DNA of 64,000 bases from Tetracentron sinense. Lineage: Eukaryota > Streptophyta > Magnoliopsida > Trochodendrales > Trochodendraceae. Below the pieces are notes generated by a model. That model was not told where the DNA came from and did not search any database. It saw nothing but the letters and a program-made list of their open reading frames with translations. Shown in pieces: positions 32,901-42,613 of the stretch. Made by a program: the position numbers and the translations under genes. Where the stretch lies: positions 36,994 to 100,993 of the forward strand of contig JABCRI010001456.1 of the NCBI GenBank assembly GCA_015143295.1, in the 5' to 3' direction. Each line of letters begins with the position of its first letter. Within the stretch, counting starts at the first letter, position 1.

Positions 32901-34038
32901 AAAAAAAAAATCCTGACAACAGAACTCTAGACAAAAAAGGAAAAACTTGATCGACGGCTACTACCCGGAGACTTTACCGGTTAAGACCAAAGCTTACATT
33001 TGAGTTTGACAAGACTGCCCTTTTGCCAAAGGTGAGTTTCCTAACTTAACTTACCACAATTATAGGGGTCTTTTGGTCAATTTCAAGCTCTTTGCGACGA
33101 AAAGGCACGAGAATGATTGCAGGCGAGAAAAAAAACGTGAGAGACTTTCAATTTTCTGACTCCATAAGTTGAAGACTTCAAGGTAAAACTTGATAGGGGC
33201 ATTTCGGTCAATACAATTGGGAGATTCTAAACAGTCACCGACGGTCCGACGACCGGAGACCATGCCTGATCTGTCGACTGTCCAGTATAATGACCGAAAG
33301 CCCCAGAGACTGACACCCAATTTTTTCTTGTCATAAGGGTATTCCCGTCAATTGACCAAAAAAAAACATGGTTGCTGAAAAGAGAAGGAATATGACAGGA
33401 TATCAGAAAACCGGTTCATCGCCTTTCCCAAACGATGCGAAGTAAATACGTGACCTTCAAGGGGCATTTCGGACAATAAAAACATAGTAACGCATCAGAA
33501 AGAAAAAAAACCCGACTAGACTCCCGTCGGCGAACAGAGTGCCACCAACAACCAAAACTGCAAGAATTCTTGAGGTAATAACGCCCATCCAGCACGGGTA
33601 TTTCGGTCAACCAAGAAAATAACAGAGAGATCTCGGGACGGGAAAAGAAGCTCCGGCCAAAAAGAGAGCGAAAAGGAAAAAAAAAAGACTAACCTTAGAT
33701 CTCCCGGCGCTGGATCGCCTGAGCTGTAAACTAGACTCCTCGTAGCCATCGCCGGCAACAGCACCGCCACTGAGAGAGGTTCCAGTGCCACCGCTCCAAG
33801 AAAGCGGTGTAGTCGGACTCGCTCTCGTGGACTCGCCTTCCTTTTTCACATGAACGATACTGCATCTCAGTATCTGCCTTGAACGCGGCAGCCGTAAACC
33901 CCACTCGACCGACAAAATCGCCGGAGCTCTCTTCACCGGCGGCGAAGCTGACGCCTCCACCTGATTAAGCCGCATCAGCAGCTCTGCTACAATCGAATCT
34001 TCCGCCAAAGCTGCTTTTACCCACTCGTCTTCTCTCAT
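26917..34038 (-). CDS. putative nuclear coiled-coil protein with DLNxP EAR repression motif (5 exons, 273 aa)
   Basis: Coding exons on the minus strand are 34038-33694, 29853-29806, 29688-29626, 29540-29472 and 27213-26917. All junctions are GT/AG and phase 0 and sum to 822 bp. Residues 1-115: acidic MREDEWVKAA start, a helical AELLMRLNQ segment and a Ser/Gly-rich ASPTTPLSWSG stretch. Residues 116-131: basic RRSRKKK, a likely nuclear localisation signal. Residues 132-182: a Lys/Glu/Leu-rich predicted coiled coil spread over three exons. Residues 255-259: DLNFP, an EAR-type motif of plant repressors, near a C-terminal ELLYGMS. The arrangement matches a plant family I remember only as uncharacterised. 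It resembles bZIP proteins but lacks a clear basic-region signature. A TATA box, CT-rich leader and poly(A) signal frame the gene. Inferred role: nuclear corepressor-linked regulator. Confidence 0.85.
28112..28420. repeat. three-copy minisatellite, period about 103 bp, in intron 4
   Basis: CCTTAACCCTATA ... TTTCCAAGAA(A)CC(C)ATCC ... CTCTCTGCCATACATTAGTA recurs at about 28112, 28213 and 28316. The copies are diverged but clearly head to tail. Short minus-strand open frames over it are products of the repeat. Confidence 0.9.
29098..29316. mobile_element. hAT-like element in intron 4 (about 219 bp)
   Basis: The ends CAATGTAGTTAAAA and TTTGACTACACTG are inverted. The flanks ATATTAAT (29090-29097) and ATATTAAA (29317-29324) match at seven of eight positions. 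The interior carries CGCCTAGGCG-type words like the 9356 element, so the two are probably related. Confidence 0.65.
30008..30468. mobile_element. hAT-like MITE in intron 1 (461 bp)
   Basis: The left end CATTGTACAAAAACTC and the right end GTTTTTGAACTATG are inverted, with a perfect 8-bp duplication AAGAGGAC (30000-30007 and 30469-30476). The arms are dense in ACTCGAC/GAGTCGA words. No coding sequence. Confidence 0.88.
30480..31630. other. intron 1 sequence without recognised elements
   Basis: AT-rich intronic DNA of the DLNxP gene. I see no structured repeat or exon-like block. Confidence 0.4.
31637..32250. mobile_element. hAT-like element in intron 1, GAGCT-rich (614 bp)
   Basis: The left end TAGGGGTGTATTAGAG matches the left end of the better-preserved 35979 element. 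The right end GCAGCACTA is a decayed CACCCCTA. The flanks CTTCAGAC and CATGGGAC match at only five of eight. The interior has GAGCTTGAGTT/AAGCTTGA words near both ends and an AT-rich centre. Confidence 0.6.
33060..33610. repeat. degenerate array of about five 130-bp units in leading intron
   Basis: The word GGGGCATTTCGGTCAA recurs with changes at about 33064, 33192, 33336, 33457 and 33594 (spacings 128, 144, 121, 137). The sequence between occurrences is weakly similar (CTTCAAGG just before two of them). It ends about 85 bp from the exon 1 donor of the DLNxP gene. Confidence 0.65.
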
Positions 34039-34055
34039 CGCCTCCTCGTCGTCGT

Positions 34056-34125
34056 CTAGAGAGAGAGAGAGAGAAGGATAGAGAGAAAAAGAGTAAAGGC
34101 GGAGAGAGAGAGAGAGAGAGAGAGA
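34056..34125 (-). repeat. CT-rich 5' leader microsatellite of the DLNxP gene
   Basis: Two GA runs on the plus strand (34058-34074 and 34101-34125) read as CT runs in the inferred leader, between the TATA box and ATG 34038. Pyrimidine-rich leaders are common in plant core promoters. Confidence 0.7.
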
Positions 34126-34151
34126 AATGGTGGCGAAGAAAACCTGTTGGA

Positions 34152-34162
34152 TTTATATATAT
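34152..34162 (-). promoter_or_regulatory. TATA box of the DLNxP gene
   Basis: ATATATATAAA on the minus strand lies about 115 bp before the ATG and implies transcription starting near 34120-34130, immediately before the CT-rich leader. Confidence 0.6.
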
Positions 34163-35970
34163 CCGGTTTTATGTGGAGTTAGAGTAGATGACAGCCCTCA
34201 CTTCTTTTCTTTTCTTTTCGGAGGCATGGGACTTCCTATCTATCTATCTCTGGGGCCACTACTGACACGTGGCAGTTACCGTCTCGGCCCTTTCTTTACT
34301 TTGGGGCTGGGTTTTGTAATCCGTGTTTAAAGAAAGAGCGTGAGTGCGTGACTGCCTCGGTCTTCCTTCTCTTTACTTATCGCACGTGCTTTGAATAGTT
34401 TCACACGCGCGACTGGTATTCTATTTCCACCCCGGCATGATTAGTAGCTTGCGTGCCTGGGAAGGTAGCCTTTCGGTGCGGCTTGCCTTTGTAACTTTCT
34501 TGTGTTTAAGGAGTACACCGTCACTTGCAGTTTTCGAGGGTGACGGACCGACCGTCTCCTATGGACAAACTTTAAGCATACTCATTCCCATATTCTCACC
34601 ATTTTTATACTGTGCGAGTACTCCAAGTGTATATACTCCTAAATATACTCTCAAATCTTAATCATTTAATTCAATTATTATTGGATTAATATTAAAGCTG
34701 ATGTAGCATTTGAAAAGGCAAAATAAGCCCAGTTAATTCCTGACTCCTGACTCTAGCCATAGACTGTTAGCATCATAGAGTATATTTGAGAGTGCCTATA
34801 ACTTTTTGAAAAATAATAATAATTAAGAGATTAATTATGAATAGAAATCTTGTAGCAACTCAAAATGTCTAGAGTAATTTGGTAATCACGAATATAAAAA
34901 TAAGGATGTTTTTTGTCAATTAAGTTTCCTTTAATTCTCTAAATACCTTTGTAAAGCATATTTTGGATTGTTTCGATTATCTCTTCAATTAGAGCTTTTT
35001 TTAAAAATCTTTTCTATTATAATAGAGAAGCCCCCTAATGATGCAAATTCCCAAACTACCCCCTTAACAAATCTTAACCTGATTTTTTCCCAATTCCCAA
35101 ATTACCCTTATATACAAACCTTACAAATCTTTCATTTCATTTTTTACTTAATTCCTAAACCACCCCTTTCTCATCTACAATCTACCAAATTATCCATTTC
35201 TCAAACCGTTGCCTATTTTTGATAAATTCTCAAACTATCCTTATGACAAAACCTTTTTTTAATGTTTTACTTAATTCTCAAACTACCATTTTCTCATTTA
35301 CACCTTTTGACATTCCTTAAATGTGGTTGAAATTCACCCCTCATTTTCTCATCAATTGCACCCATAGGTTAATATGTGTCCCTTTTGACACTCCTTAACT
35401 ATGGTTAAAATTCATTCACCTCTAGGGTTCACCTCAGTCGCTCTCTCCCACCCCTCTTTCTCACGTGCTACACACTTGCAACCTTCTGCTAGTTTTTATA
35501 ATAAAACAAGGGAGACTTTATGTATACTCGAATATTTGATGACTACAATTATTTGTATTTATACTTAAAAATAGACAATAATACTTGTGGGTTTGGATTG
35601 TACCTTGGATGGTCGGTACGTGCACTCCCTAGTTGTGGGGTTCCACGCCCACCTTCTCCACTGTCTCTCAACATCTTAGAGCATCCAGGGGATTGTCTTC
35701 CTTCTATGTAGGACACTCCGATGCTTAAGTTGGTTGCTATCCCACCATGGAATTTTCTCAGAGTTAGTTGCTTACCTTTACACTTCTCTTCGTACTAGTA
35801 TATCCTACTTTCGTAGTACTTGATGTCCTGTTAATGGTCATACTCTTAGATGCTCCGTAACTCCTCATATCAAAGTCCGGCGGCTCTTGTTGCGTTACAT
35901 ATCTGCAAAGTCGGCTTTGACAGGTTTTCTTGGTCGATACGCTCACGTGACATTCAAGCATTATAAATGT
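34163..35970. other. intergenic DNA upstream of the DLNxP gene
   Basis: About 35040-35310 is a degenerate array: AATTCYCAAACTACCC-like words recur at roughly 50-bp steps. About 35320-35425 has two partial arms of the 47954-type Mutator-like family (CCTTAACTATGGTTAAAATT). A small inverted pair lies at about 34645 and 34776 (AATATACTCTCAAAT / GAGTATATTTGAGAG). No gene is recognised. Confidence 0.5.
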
Positions 35971-35978
35971 ATTTTTTC

Positions 35979-36431
35979 TAGGGGTGTATTCGAGCCGGGC
36001 TAAGTTGGGCTTGGCCCTGCTCGGCTCGGTTTGAAATTTTTTCACCTATGCTCGAGCTCGGCTTGGTTTGAAATTTTCTCACCTATGTTCAAGCTCGGCT
36101 CAGCTCGGCTCGGCTCGGCTCGAATCTACTCGGTTAGGCTCGAGCTTGAATTGATTTGAGCTCGAGCCAAGCTCAGCTTAGCTTGAACTCGGATTGAATT
36201 ATTAAAAATTAATTTTAAAATAAAAATAAAAATATTTTTATTATATATATATATATAATATTCAAGCCGAGCCGAATCAAACAGGCCTTAGCTCGAGCTC
36301 GACTTGAATACATTTTCAAACTCAAAAAATAGCTTGACTCGACTCGATCAAGGCTATTTTTCGAGCTCAAGCCGGGCTTTCAGGTCGAGCCGAGCCGAAC
36401 TTCAAGCTAACTCGGTTTGGATACACCCTTA
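35979..36431. mobile_element. hAT MITE rich in GCTCG repeats (453 bp)
   Basis: The left end TAGGGGTGTATTCGAGCC and the right end GGATACACCCTTA are inverted. The flanks are a perfect 8-bp duplication, ATTTTTTC (35971-35978 and 36432-36439). The arms hold CTCGGCTCGGCTCGG runs around an AT-rich centre with a TATATA stretch. Relatives lie at 31637, about 23460 and about 37320. Confidence 0.9.
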
Positions 36432-36439
36432 ATTTTTTC

Positions 36440-38384
36440 GAGGCACTCATGACTAAATTTGTGGCGGTTATCATGTGCTGCTCAATGTATAAACCTAGAC
36501 AGATGAGGTTTTTCCGTGCTGAACTGAACAAGCTGCTCTGTTAGCGGAGCTGGTCAGGATGATCTGATCTGGTCGGGAATTGCCGAGTCTTGAACTTCTT
36601 TCCCTTACAATAATATGGTCTTCAACTTTTATTCTTCTTATAATTTTTTATCAAATATTTTAACTAGTTTGCTTGGCTCACATCCTTCTTTTTACATTTT
36701 TTATTCAACAATCTAAGACGAAGATAAGGCAAATATTCAGTTTTATTTCAATTTCTTAAAATAAAAGACCATGAATAAACGAGCATGGTACAATAGTACC
36801 TCTGTTCCACAAGTCACATATATTTGTTAGATCATTTTTTGGGGAATTATACATGCTAGCTACTTTAAATTGAAGGTTATTTACATTAATTTTTATAAGA
36901 ATTCAATTTACAAAACTAATTATGATAAAGAGCTAGCACATGTTTTTACAATTTTTATTTTTCTTAAGATGAAAATGAGAGCTCTTGAAACTCTAGCGGC
37001 AGCTAGGGGCAGATCCAAGAATTTTTCATTATTGGGGGCAGAAACACATGAATAAAAAAAATCAATGAGTTTTGTGGAAAATGATTGTATGAAATACTAC
37101 GGGACTTGGGGTTTAGGGGCATAACCCCTAACAAATATTTTTTGAATAATAGGTTCATTGTGGTCATGAAATTCGTTAATCTTGCATTCCAATAGGGACA
37201 GAGCCAGGGCCATAGCTCTCAAAATTTTGATTTTTTTAATCATATATGAGTATTATATAAAAATCAAAAAATATATTTAGTTTTTTTCTATACAGTGGGG
37301 TTTCGGGGCTTTTTACTTGAGCTCAACTCGTTAAAAGCTCGAGCTCGCTTGCTTGTTTAATAAACAAGTTAAGCTCGAACTTGATTTTTGAGGTCATTTA
37401 ATTAATGAGCTTGAACATACTGCTATTTGTCTTGTTAAAGGCTCGGCTCGATTATATATATATATATACACTTTTACAGAAAAAATTTGGACAGGTAGTT
37501 GGTCCAGCTTGAGAGTAAGAAAGTCTTGAGAGTAAGGCTAGCATTCCTCTTAATTTATACTAGTAAAGATTAATAGTATATATTATATTCCACGTGATAA
37601 AATATTCTTCATACAACTATAAACATTACAAAAATTTTAGGTAACATCTTAATTTCATTACCTACACGAGGATAATAAAGTAAAATTTGTTTGTAATTTT
37701 TTCCCTCCTAAAGATATGCAGTATACTAAGATAATTAAATATCAGATTTTTTCCAAAATAACCATTTGAGATGAATCTAATTATGTTAATAGATCTATAA
37801 AACAGAAAATATATGTAACCGCAGTATTAAGGATCATAGGTAATTAGAATATAAAGATTACAGAAGTGGATTAGGATCAAGGCTAGTGTTTGACACTATT
37901 TCCTTAATTAAAATAGAATTCACCCCCGTACTGGTGGTTACGGTTCTTTGTAGATGTCTGCCTCCCAGGATACAATGATACTTTTTTTTTAGATATAGAA
38001 GAAGCATTGCACTATGTGAATCTGATGAACCAATCAGTGACGAAATACTCTATCTTTTTATGCAGGATTATGATATAAATGCAGAAATACAGAATTGAAA
38101 ATTGAATTATAATTGAAGTGCTGGGAGAAGCTCTATTTATAGAGAGATTGGTGATTGTTCAGACGAACAGACACACTCGTTCTCTGCAGACGGTTATAAA
38201 TATTCAGCTGAACAGTTATATCAGTTACTGTGAACAATGGTGTCTTAATTTGAACAACCACCTGTTCAACTGTAATGGAGTCCATCTGAAACACTAACCA
38301 CTAACGGAATTGGAAATGGTAATTAAAATTATTTGAGGCAAAATTCAAACGAATTTTGTCCAAAAAGATAGATGGTGACAACCC
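36440..38384. other. intergenic DNA with element fragments
   Basis: About 36995-37310 resembles the common plant GGGGCAGATCCAAGAATTTT repeat. About 37320-37460 is a GCTCGAGCTCG-rich hAT remnant. About 37479-37557 is one arm of the 47434-type MITE, ending GTAAGGCTAGCATTCCTC. No gene is recognised. Confidence 0.5.
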
Positions 38385-38700
38385 CCGACCCGAATTGGGG
38401 CGACGGCATGTGCGTGTGTGGTGGTTCAACCCTTAGCTACGTACTCACCCGTTCACAAAACTTGAGGCGCATTTCCTCCGGTCATAGAAAGAGGAGGTGA
38501 TTATTTTCCATTTACAAATAATCGAGACGATTTATTAGACCGGTGGATCTTAAATTTTTTATTTTTGTTGTTAAATGGATAAACATACATTATGCACACG
38601 GAGACTACAATCTTCTTAAGCCATTAACCATTCACACCTTAAAAAGGGGTGAAGTATGAGTACTTAACCGGAACGTAACCCAAATATCGTTAAGTAATGT
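38385..38700 (-). repeat. LTR-like fragment, inverse orientation
   Basis: GTGACAACCCCCGACCCGAA and a later CATACATTATGCACACGGAG segment resemble the reverse complement of chromovirus LTR ends, comparable with the 1-1465 tract read backwards (TGTCGCGACCC). No coding part is attached. This is family style only. Confidence 0.35.
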
Positions 38701-38753
38701 GAGACTAAAGGTCTACACATTCTTTAAACAATATCCTACAAGGATTTTATTTT

Positions 38754-39242
38754 GAAAAATGCTTAACTTATCAACGGTTGCATTTATGTAACGAATTGGG
38801 CGGTTCTCATTGGTCCACGCCCACCAAGCCGACCCAAGCCATTTGGAAGCCTAAAGCAAAAAATTTTAAATAGTTTTTTTTAATATTATTTAAAAAAAAT
38901 TAACTATAAATGGGGCCTTTTTAATATTCTAAATGTGCTTTTTATTTTTTTTAATATTCTAAATGTGGCCTTTTTAATATATATATATTTTTAATGGGGC
39001 CTAAAGCAAAGGCTTTGATGGCTTAATGGATGGGCCGGCCTGACCCTCACTTTTTAACATGCACAAATTATGGTTAAGATTCACTTACCCCTAGGATTAA
39101 GCAATCCAATCTTAATATTAAAAAAAAAAAAAACCAAAAATCTTAATTTTAATTTAGTCAAGTTTGACTAGAGTTATTTGAGGGTTAAAAAGGATGCGGC
39201 AATGACTTAAGTAAAAGACTTACGGTCTACTAATCACTACTC
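38754..39242. mobile_element. Mutator-like MITE carrying a nested hAT
   Basis: The left end GAAAAATGCTTAACTTA and the right end TAATCACTACTC are the decayed termini of the type seen at 43718. The 9-bp flanks TTTTATTTT (38745-38753) and TTTTATTTA (39243-39251) match at eight positions. Internal arms include TTATGGTTAAGATTCAC. The element is interrupted by the hAT at 38825-39042. Confidence 0.7.
38825..39042. mobile_element. hAT MITE nested in the Mutator-like MITE
   Basis: This is an inverted relative of the 22474-22726 element: AAGCCATTTGGAAGCCTAAA at the left, GGCCTAAAGCAAAGGC and ATGGATGGGCCGGCCTG at the right. Its termini and duplication are eroded. It interrupts host sequence that is continuous in the 43718 copy. 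Confidence 0.7.
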
Positions 39243-39316
39243 TTTTATTTATTTTTGTAGAGTTAAACATATATTATGCACCGCAATCACAATCTCAACT
39301 TAATCCTTTAACCAAG

Positions 39317-39370
39317 AAACAAGAGTAGTCGAGGAGAGGAAGAAACAAGAGTAGTCGAGGAGAGGAGGAT
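39317..39370. repeat. 26-bp perfect tandem duplication
   Basis: AAGAAACAAGAGTAGTCGAG plus GAGAGG occurs twice without change, so the duplication is recent. Confidence 0.9.
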
Positions 39371-39836
39371 CTTGACGTTAGTAATTTACACCATTCCTCA
39401 GGTGACCCACCGTGTAAATGGTATGGAACAATCAGTTGCCGATACATGGATGGTATCGAAAGTAGGATCCATTGAGGGTGATGGACCTCAGTCTACTATA
39501 TTCATGTTTCTATTAAAACATATACATTTTCTGTTATTGTTAACCTAACGGTGGGTCCAAATCCCAAGCATGTCCATTAACCAAACCTTTGACAAAGATG
39601 TAATGAGTTATTACTGCATTTCTTGAGAAGATAACTGTTAGGGTCATGCGCATTCAATGCGCGTGACAAACACAATGCTGCCTAATAATTGACACATCTA
39701 AAGTAGTTGTGTCATACGAGGAGACGGGAATTGTGATATCTCCTTAGGAGTTAGGAATGGATTAGACACGTTTCATAAGGATGCCTAATGATGGACACGT
39801 GAGAAGGACACGGGATACTTCTGGGGAGGGACGTAT

Positions 39837-40185
39837 TCTTCTCCAGTTCTAACCGGTTTTGCCAAAACTAGTTACACCCATGAGGTGGCCACATGTCTCT
39901 TTTAACACCTCTTAACTATGGTTAAGATTCACTCACACCTAAGGTTCATCTACCTATTCTTGGTTTTTAGAAAAAATAAATAAATTTTTTTGTTAACTGT
40001 GGTTAAAATTTACCGACTCCTAGGGTTAATTTTTTAAAAATATTTTTCTGGAAACCAAAGAAAGGAGGATGAACCCTAGGGGTAGGTAAATCTTAACCAC
40101 AGTTAAAGGGTGTAAAAGGGACATGTGGTGACCACAGGGTTATAACCGGTTTTGCCCAAAACCGGTTACAACTGTAGAAGATCAC
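39837..40185. mobile_element. foldback copy of the TTAACTRTGGTTAAG family
   Basis: The arms TTCTAACCGGTTTTGCC (left) and GGTTACAACTGTAGAAG (right) are inverted and pair for over 120 bp, including CACATGTCTCTTTTAACACC / GTGTAAAAGGGACATGTGGT. A short TTAATTTTTTAAAAA centre separates them. I could not settle the target duplication. Confidence 0.75.
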
Positions 40186-40561
40186 CAGTCTCTGGGGGAA
40201 CTCCTTGCTAGCCCGTGGTTGCAACTTTCCAAAATGTTGTAACATGTGGCTTACTTTTAACCACATGTTTTAACCTGTTAAGGGATTCCAAACATACTTA
40301 CATTTCTTATTCAGTTCTCTATCATGTAATATTTGATCCTAAGACCTCTCTCCATGTCAAATTATATCATCGCTCATGGGGATTGAGGGGGTGCTTGTGA
40401 GTTCTAATCCTCAGTCATGTAGAGGTACTCCAATTTTTTTCTTTTTGGCAAAAAATATATTAAAAGAAAATGGGAAATAGATGCTATTTTTATATTTCTA
40501 GTAAAAGACCTGCATTTGGAATCCTCTTTAGATAGGCTGGTGTACGTTAAATACGGCCGGA

Positions 40562-40912
40562 AGTAAGGGAGGAATCATTAGGAACCATCTTAGAGAAATG
40601 GGTTGGGCCTTTGCGGAAAGCTGTAGTTCAACCCCGATAGAAGACCTTGAACTCAAGGTAATCTTGCTCGGGATTTAATGGGCTTTAGACAATGGAGCTT
40701 CTCGTCTTGTTGCATATATGGATTCTAAATGGGTGGTTGATTTCTATCCGTCAAGCGGCCATGAAAATAGAGAGAATAGATCAATTTAGTTAGAAGACTT
40801 TGAGGATCTTTTGAACATTGTAGTTTTACATGTATGGAGAGACTCGGATAGAACTGCAGATTGACTTGCTAAATTATATATTTCAAATTCTAATGTTGTT
40901 TCTCCCATTTGA
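40562..40912 (+). pseudogene. RNase H-type (RVT_3) domain pseudogene
   Basis: One frame of 117 codons reads through several stops. It contains GGIIRN near the start, then ELK-x-I-L-L-G-I and WALDNGASRLV, then the MDSKWVVD strand with the catalytic-type Asp, and near the end WRDSDRTAD followed by LAK. That order is the RVT_3/RNase H fold typical of plant LINE tails and related reverse-transcriptase-like proteins. Stops interrupt it at about 40678, 40789 and 40864. No reverse transcriptase is attached upstream, so it is a dead fragment. Confidence 0.75.
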
Positions 40913-41030
40913 TATCCTGGGGCCTCTCCAATCTATTATTTGTGATGATAAATCTGTTAAAATGTTTTCCAGACTTTAAGTAATGATATTTGGTCGGGGT
41001 TCGCCTAACCTCAAATGCCAAGTCCTCATT

Positions 41031-41240
41031 GGTTCATTTGCCTTTTTTTTAACACTCATCAGCTATGGTTAAGATTCACCCACTCCCAAGGTTAATCAAT
41101 TTAATCTTGGTTTTCAATATATATATATATATTAACATTAATTATCTTAAGCTTAACCTTAATTAAAAGGGTTAAAAGAGACACGTAAACACAACATTTG
41201 ACTACACAGTCAAATACGTGGTGGGCTAATCACTGGCCAA
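41031..41240. mobile_element. decayed copy of the TTAACTRTGGTTAAG family
   Basis: TTAACACTCATCAGCTATGG, TTAAGATTCACCCACTCCCAA and a right-hand TTAAAAGAGACACGTAA are inverted as in the better copies. The flanking duplication is not resolved. Confidence 0.6.
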
Positions 41241-41619
41241 TATTAATAAAATATAAGGAGGAAAGAGAAGCCACCCTAAGGTGACTCTTGTTCACACATT
41301 CCTGAATAGGATTCATCCGAGCCATGGGCCCCAACACTCGCAATCCGTAAAAAGAAAAGAGAGATGCAAAGCTTTTGAGGCTGAGGCATGAACTTCTTTA
41401 TTCGGGTGCCAAGGGATATATATATCTTCGAATATATGGGACAGTAGCGTCATGATATCAGCTACAATATCCTGCACATTCCATGACCCTGAATAAGGAT
41501 TAGCACAAGGGAGGCTGTTACTAACCCTAGTTCCATCACCCTCTTCTCATCGCTCTCAATGATAATATCGATCTCTCAGTTTTACCCATATTTCATGAAA
41601 GTTGTTCCAATGCAAGAAA

Positions 41620-41685
41620 CTATTAGAGAATATATTATTATAATAAAGTGCATGAGATACTGTATAATAATATATTCTCTAATAG
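41620..41685. repeat. perfect 23-bp-arm hairpin
   Basis: CTATTAGAGAATATATTATT(ATA) and its exact reverse complement end at 41642 and start at 41663, with a 20-bp loop (ATAAAGTGCATGAGATACTG). There are no mismatches. It may be a very small foldback element or the source of a hairpin RNA. Confidence 0.85.
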
Positions 41686-42156
41686 AAACGACAAGCCAAA
41701 AAATCAGTCGAAATAAACACTTATATAATTTGCAAAATTAGGTTACCATTTGAAGGGGTGCATGGAATGAGAACATAGCTGGTAGTTGTCCTTATGCAAA
41801 AAAGAAGCGAGAATCTCACCTATGGTCAGAAATTTAGGTCAATATCTACCACCACAATTTATGAAACTAAGAGACAAGTTGCCTAATTTGTTCACTTTAA
41901 CTATTCCTAACTTGACTTATGATTTTCAGCGATTTATAAGCTCACTACCCGACCACTACAGTGTTCTTTATCCACATAAAAAGCAGGTGCATGCATGTCT
42001 TAGAAGAAGAAACAAAATTTCAGCCTTAACATCTATTACCCTGTACTATGCAACAATTTTCTGACGTGGCATCTTGAGAGTCTATTATTTCCATTCTCTG
42101 CATTTAGCAAGCCATGTCATCTATCCTTTGAATCGCACACAAAACGAAGCAACACC

Positions 42157-42438
42157 GGCCCTGGCTTGTCTCTGGCGAAGCCAGAAAGGCTTATCTCGGG
42201 GTTCCATAGAATAGGTGACGAGTGGGGAGAAGTCATTTCATCTTCTTCCCATTTTTTTGACTTCTCCCCATTTGTTATCTCTCCCCCTTATTCTCACTCA
42301 CTTATCGCCACATGTCTTCTTATGGGTGGAGAAGTCAAAATCATGGGGCCCATCATTTTGACTTCCCCACCACTTGTCACCGATTCTATGGAACCCCGAG
42401 ATAAGCCTTTCTGGCTTCGCCAGAGACAAGCCAAGGCC
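42157..42438. mobile_element. Mutator-like MITE with about 70-bp TIRs
   Basis: GGCCCTGGCTTGTCTCTGGC at the left and GCCAGAGACAAGCCAAGGCC at the right are inverted, and near-identity runs through GGCTTATCTCGGGGTTCCAT. The flanks are a perfect 9-bp duplication, AGCAACACC (42148-42156 and 42439-42447). The interior has inverted GAGAAGTCAAAATCATGGGG words. Relatives lie at 51.6, 57.2 and 57.9 kb. High arm identity suggests recent insertion. Confidence 0.92.
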
Positions 42439-42613
42439 AGCAACACCACTCCGAGGACCTGCTTTTTTCATTTCCATCAAAGTCTCAAACGACACAACCG
42501 TCTCCTGCAAGCTTCTTCTCTCCCTCAAACGACATGTATCTCCCTCTATATTAACTCTTTCTAAAAAGTTCTCATTGACCATTTCTTTTTCCCAGGGATC
42601 AGAGGGAAGAGAG

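Noticed and set aside
40280..40460. Possible SINE with a GAGTTCTAATCC box-B-like word
   Set aside because: Box A, tail and flanking duplication could not be found.
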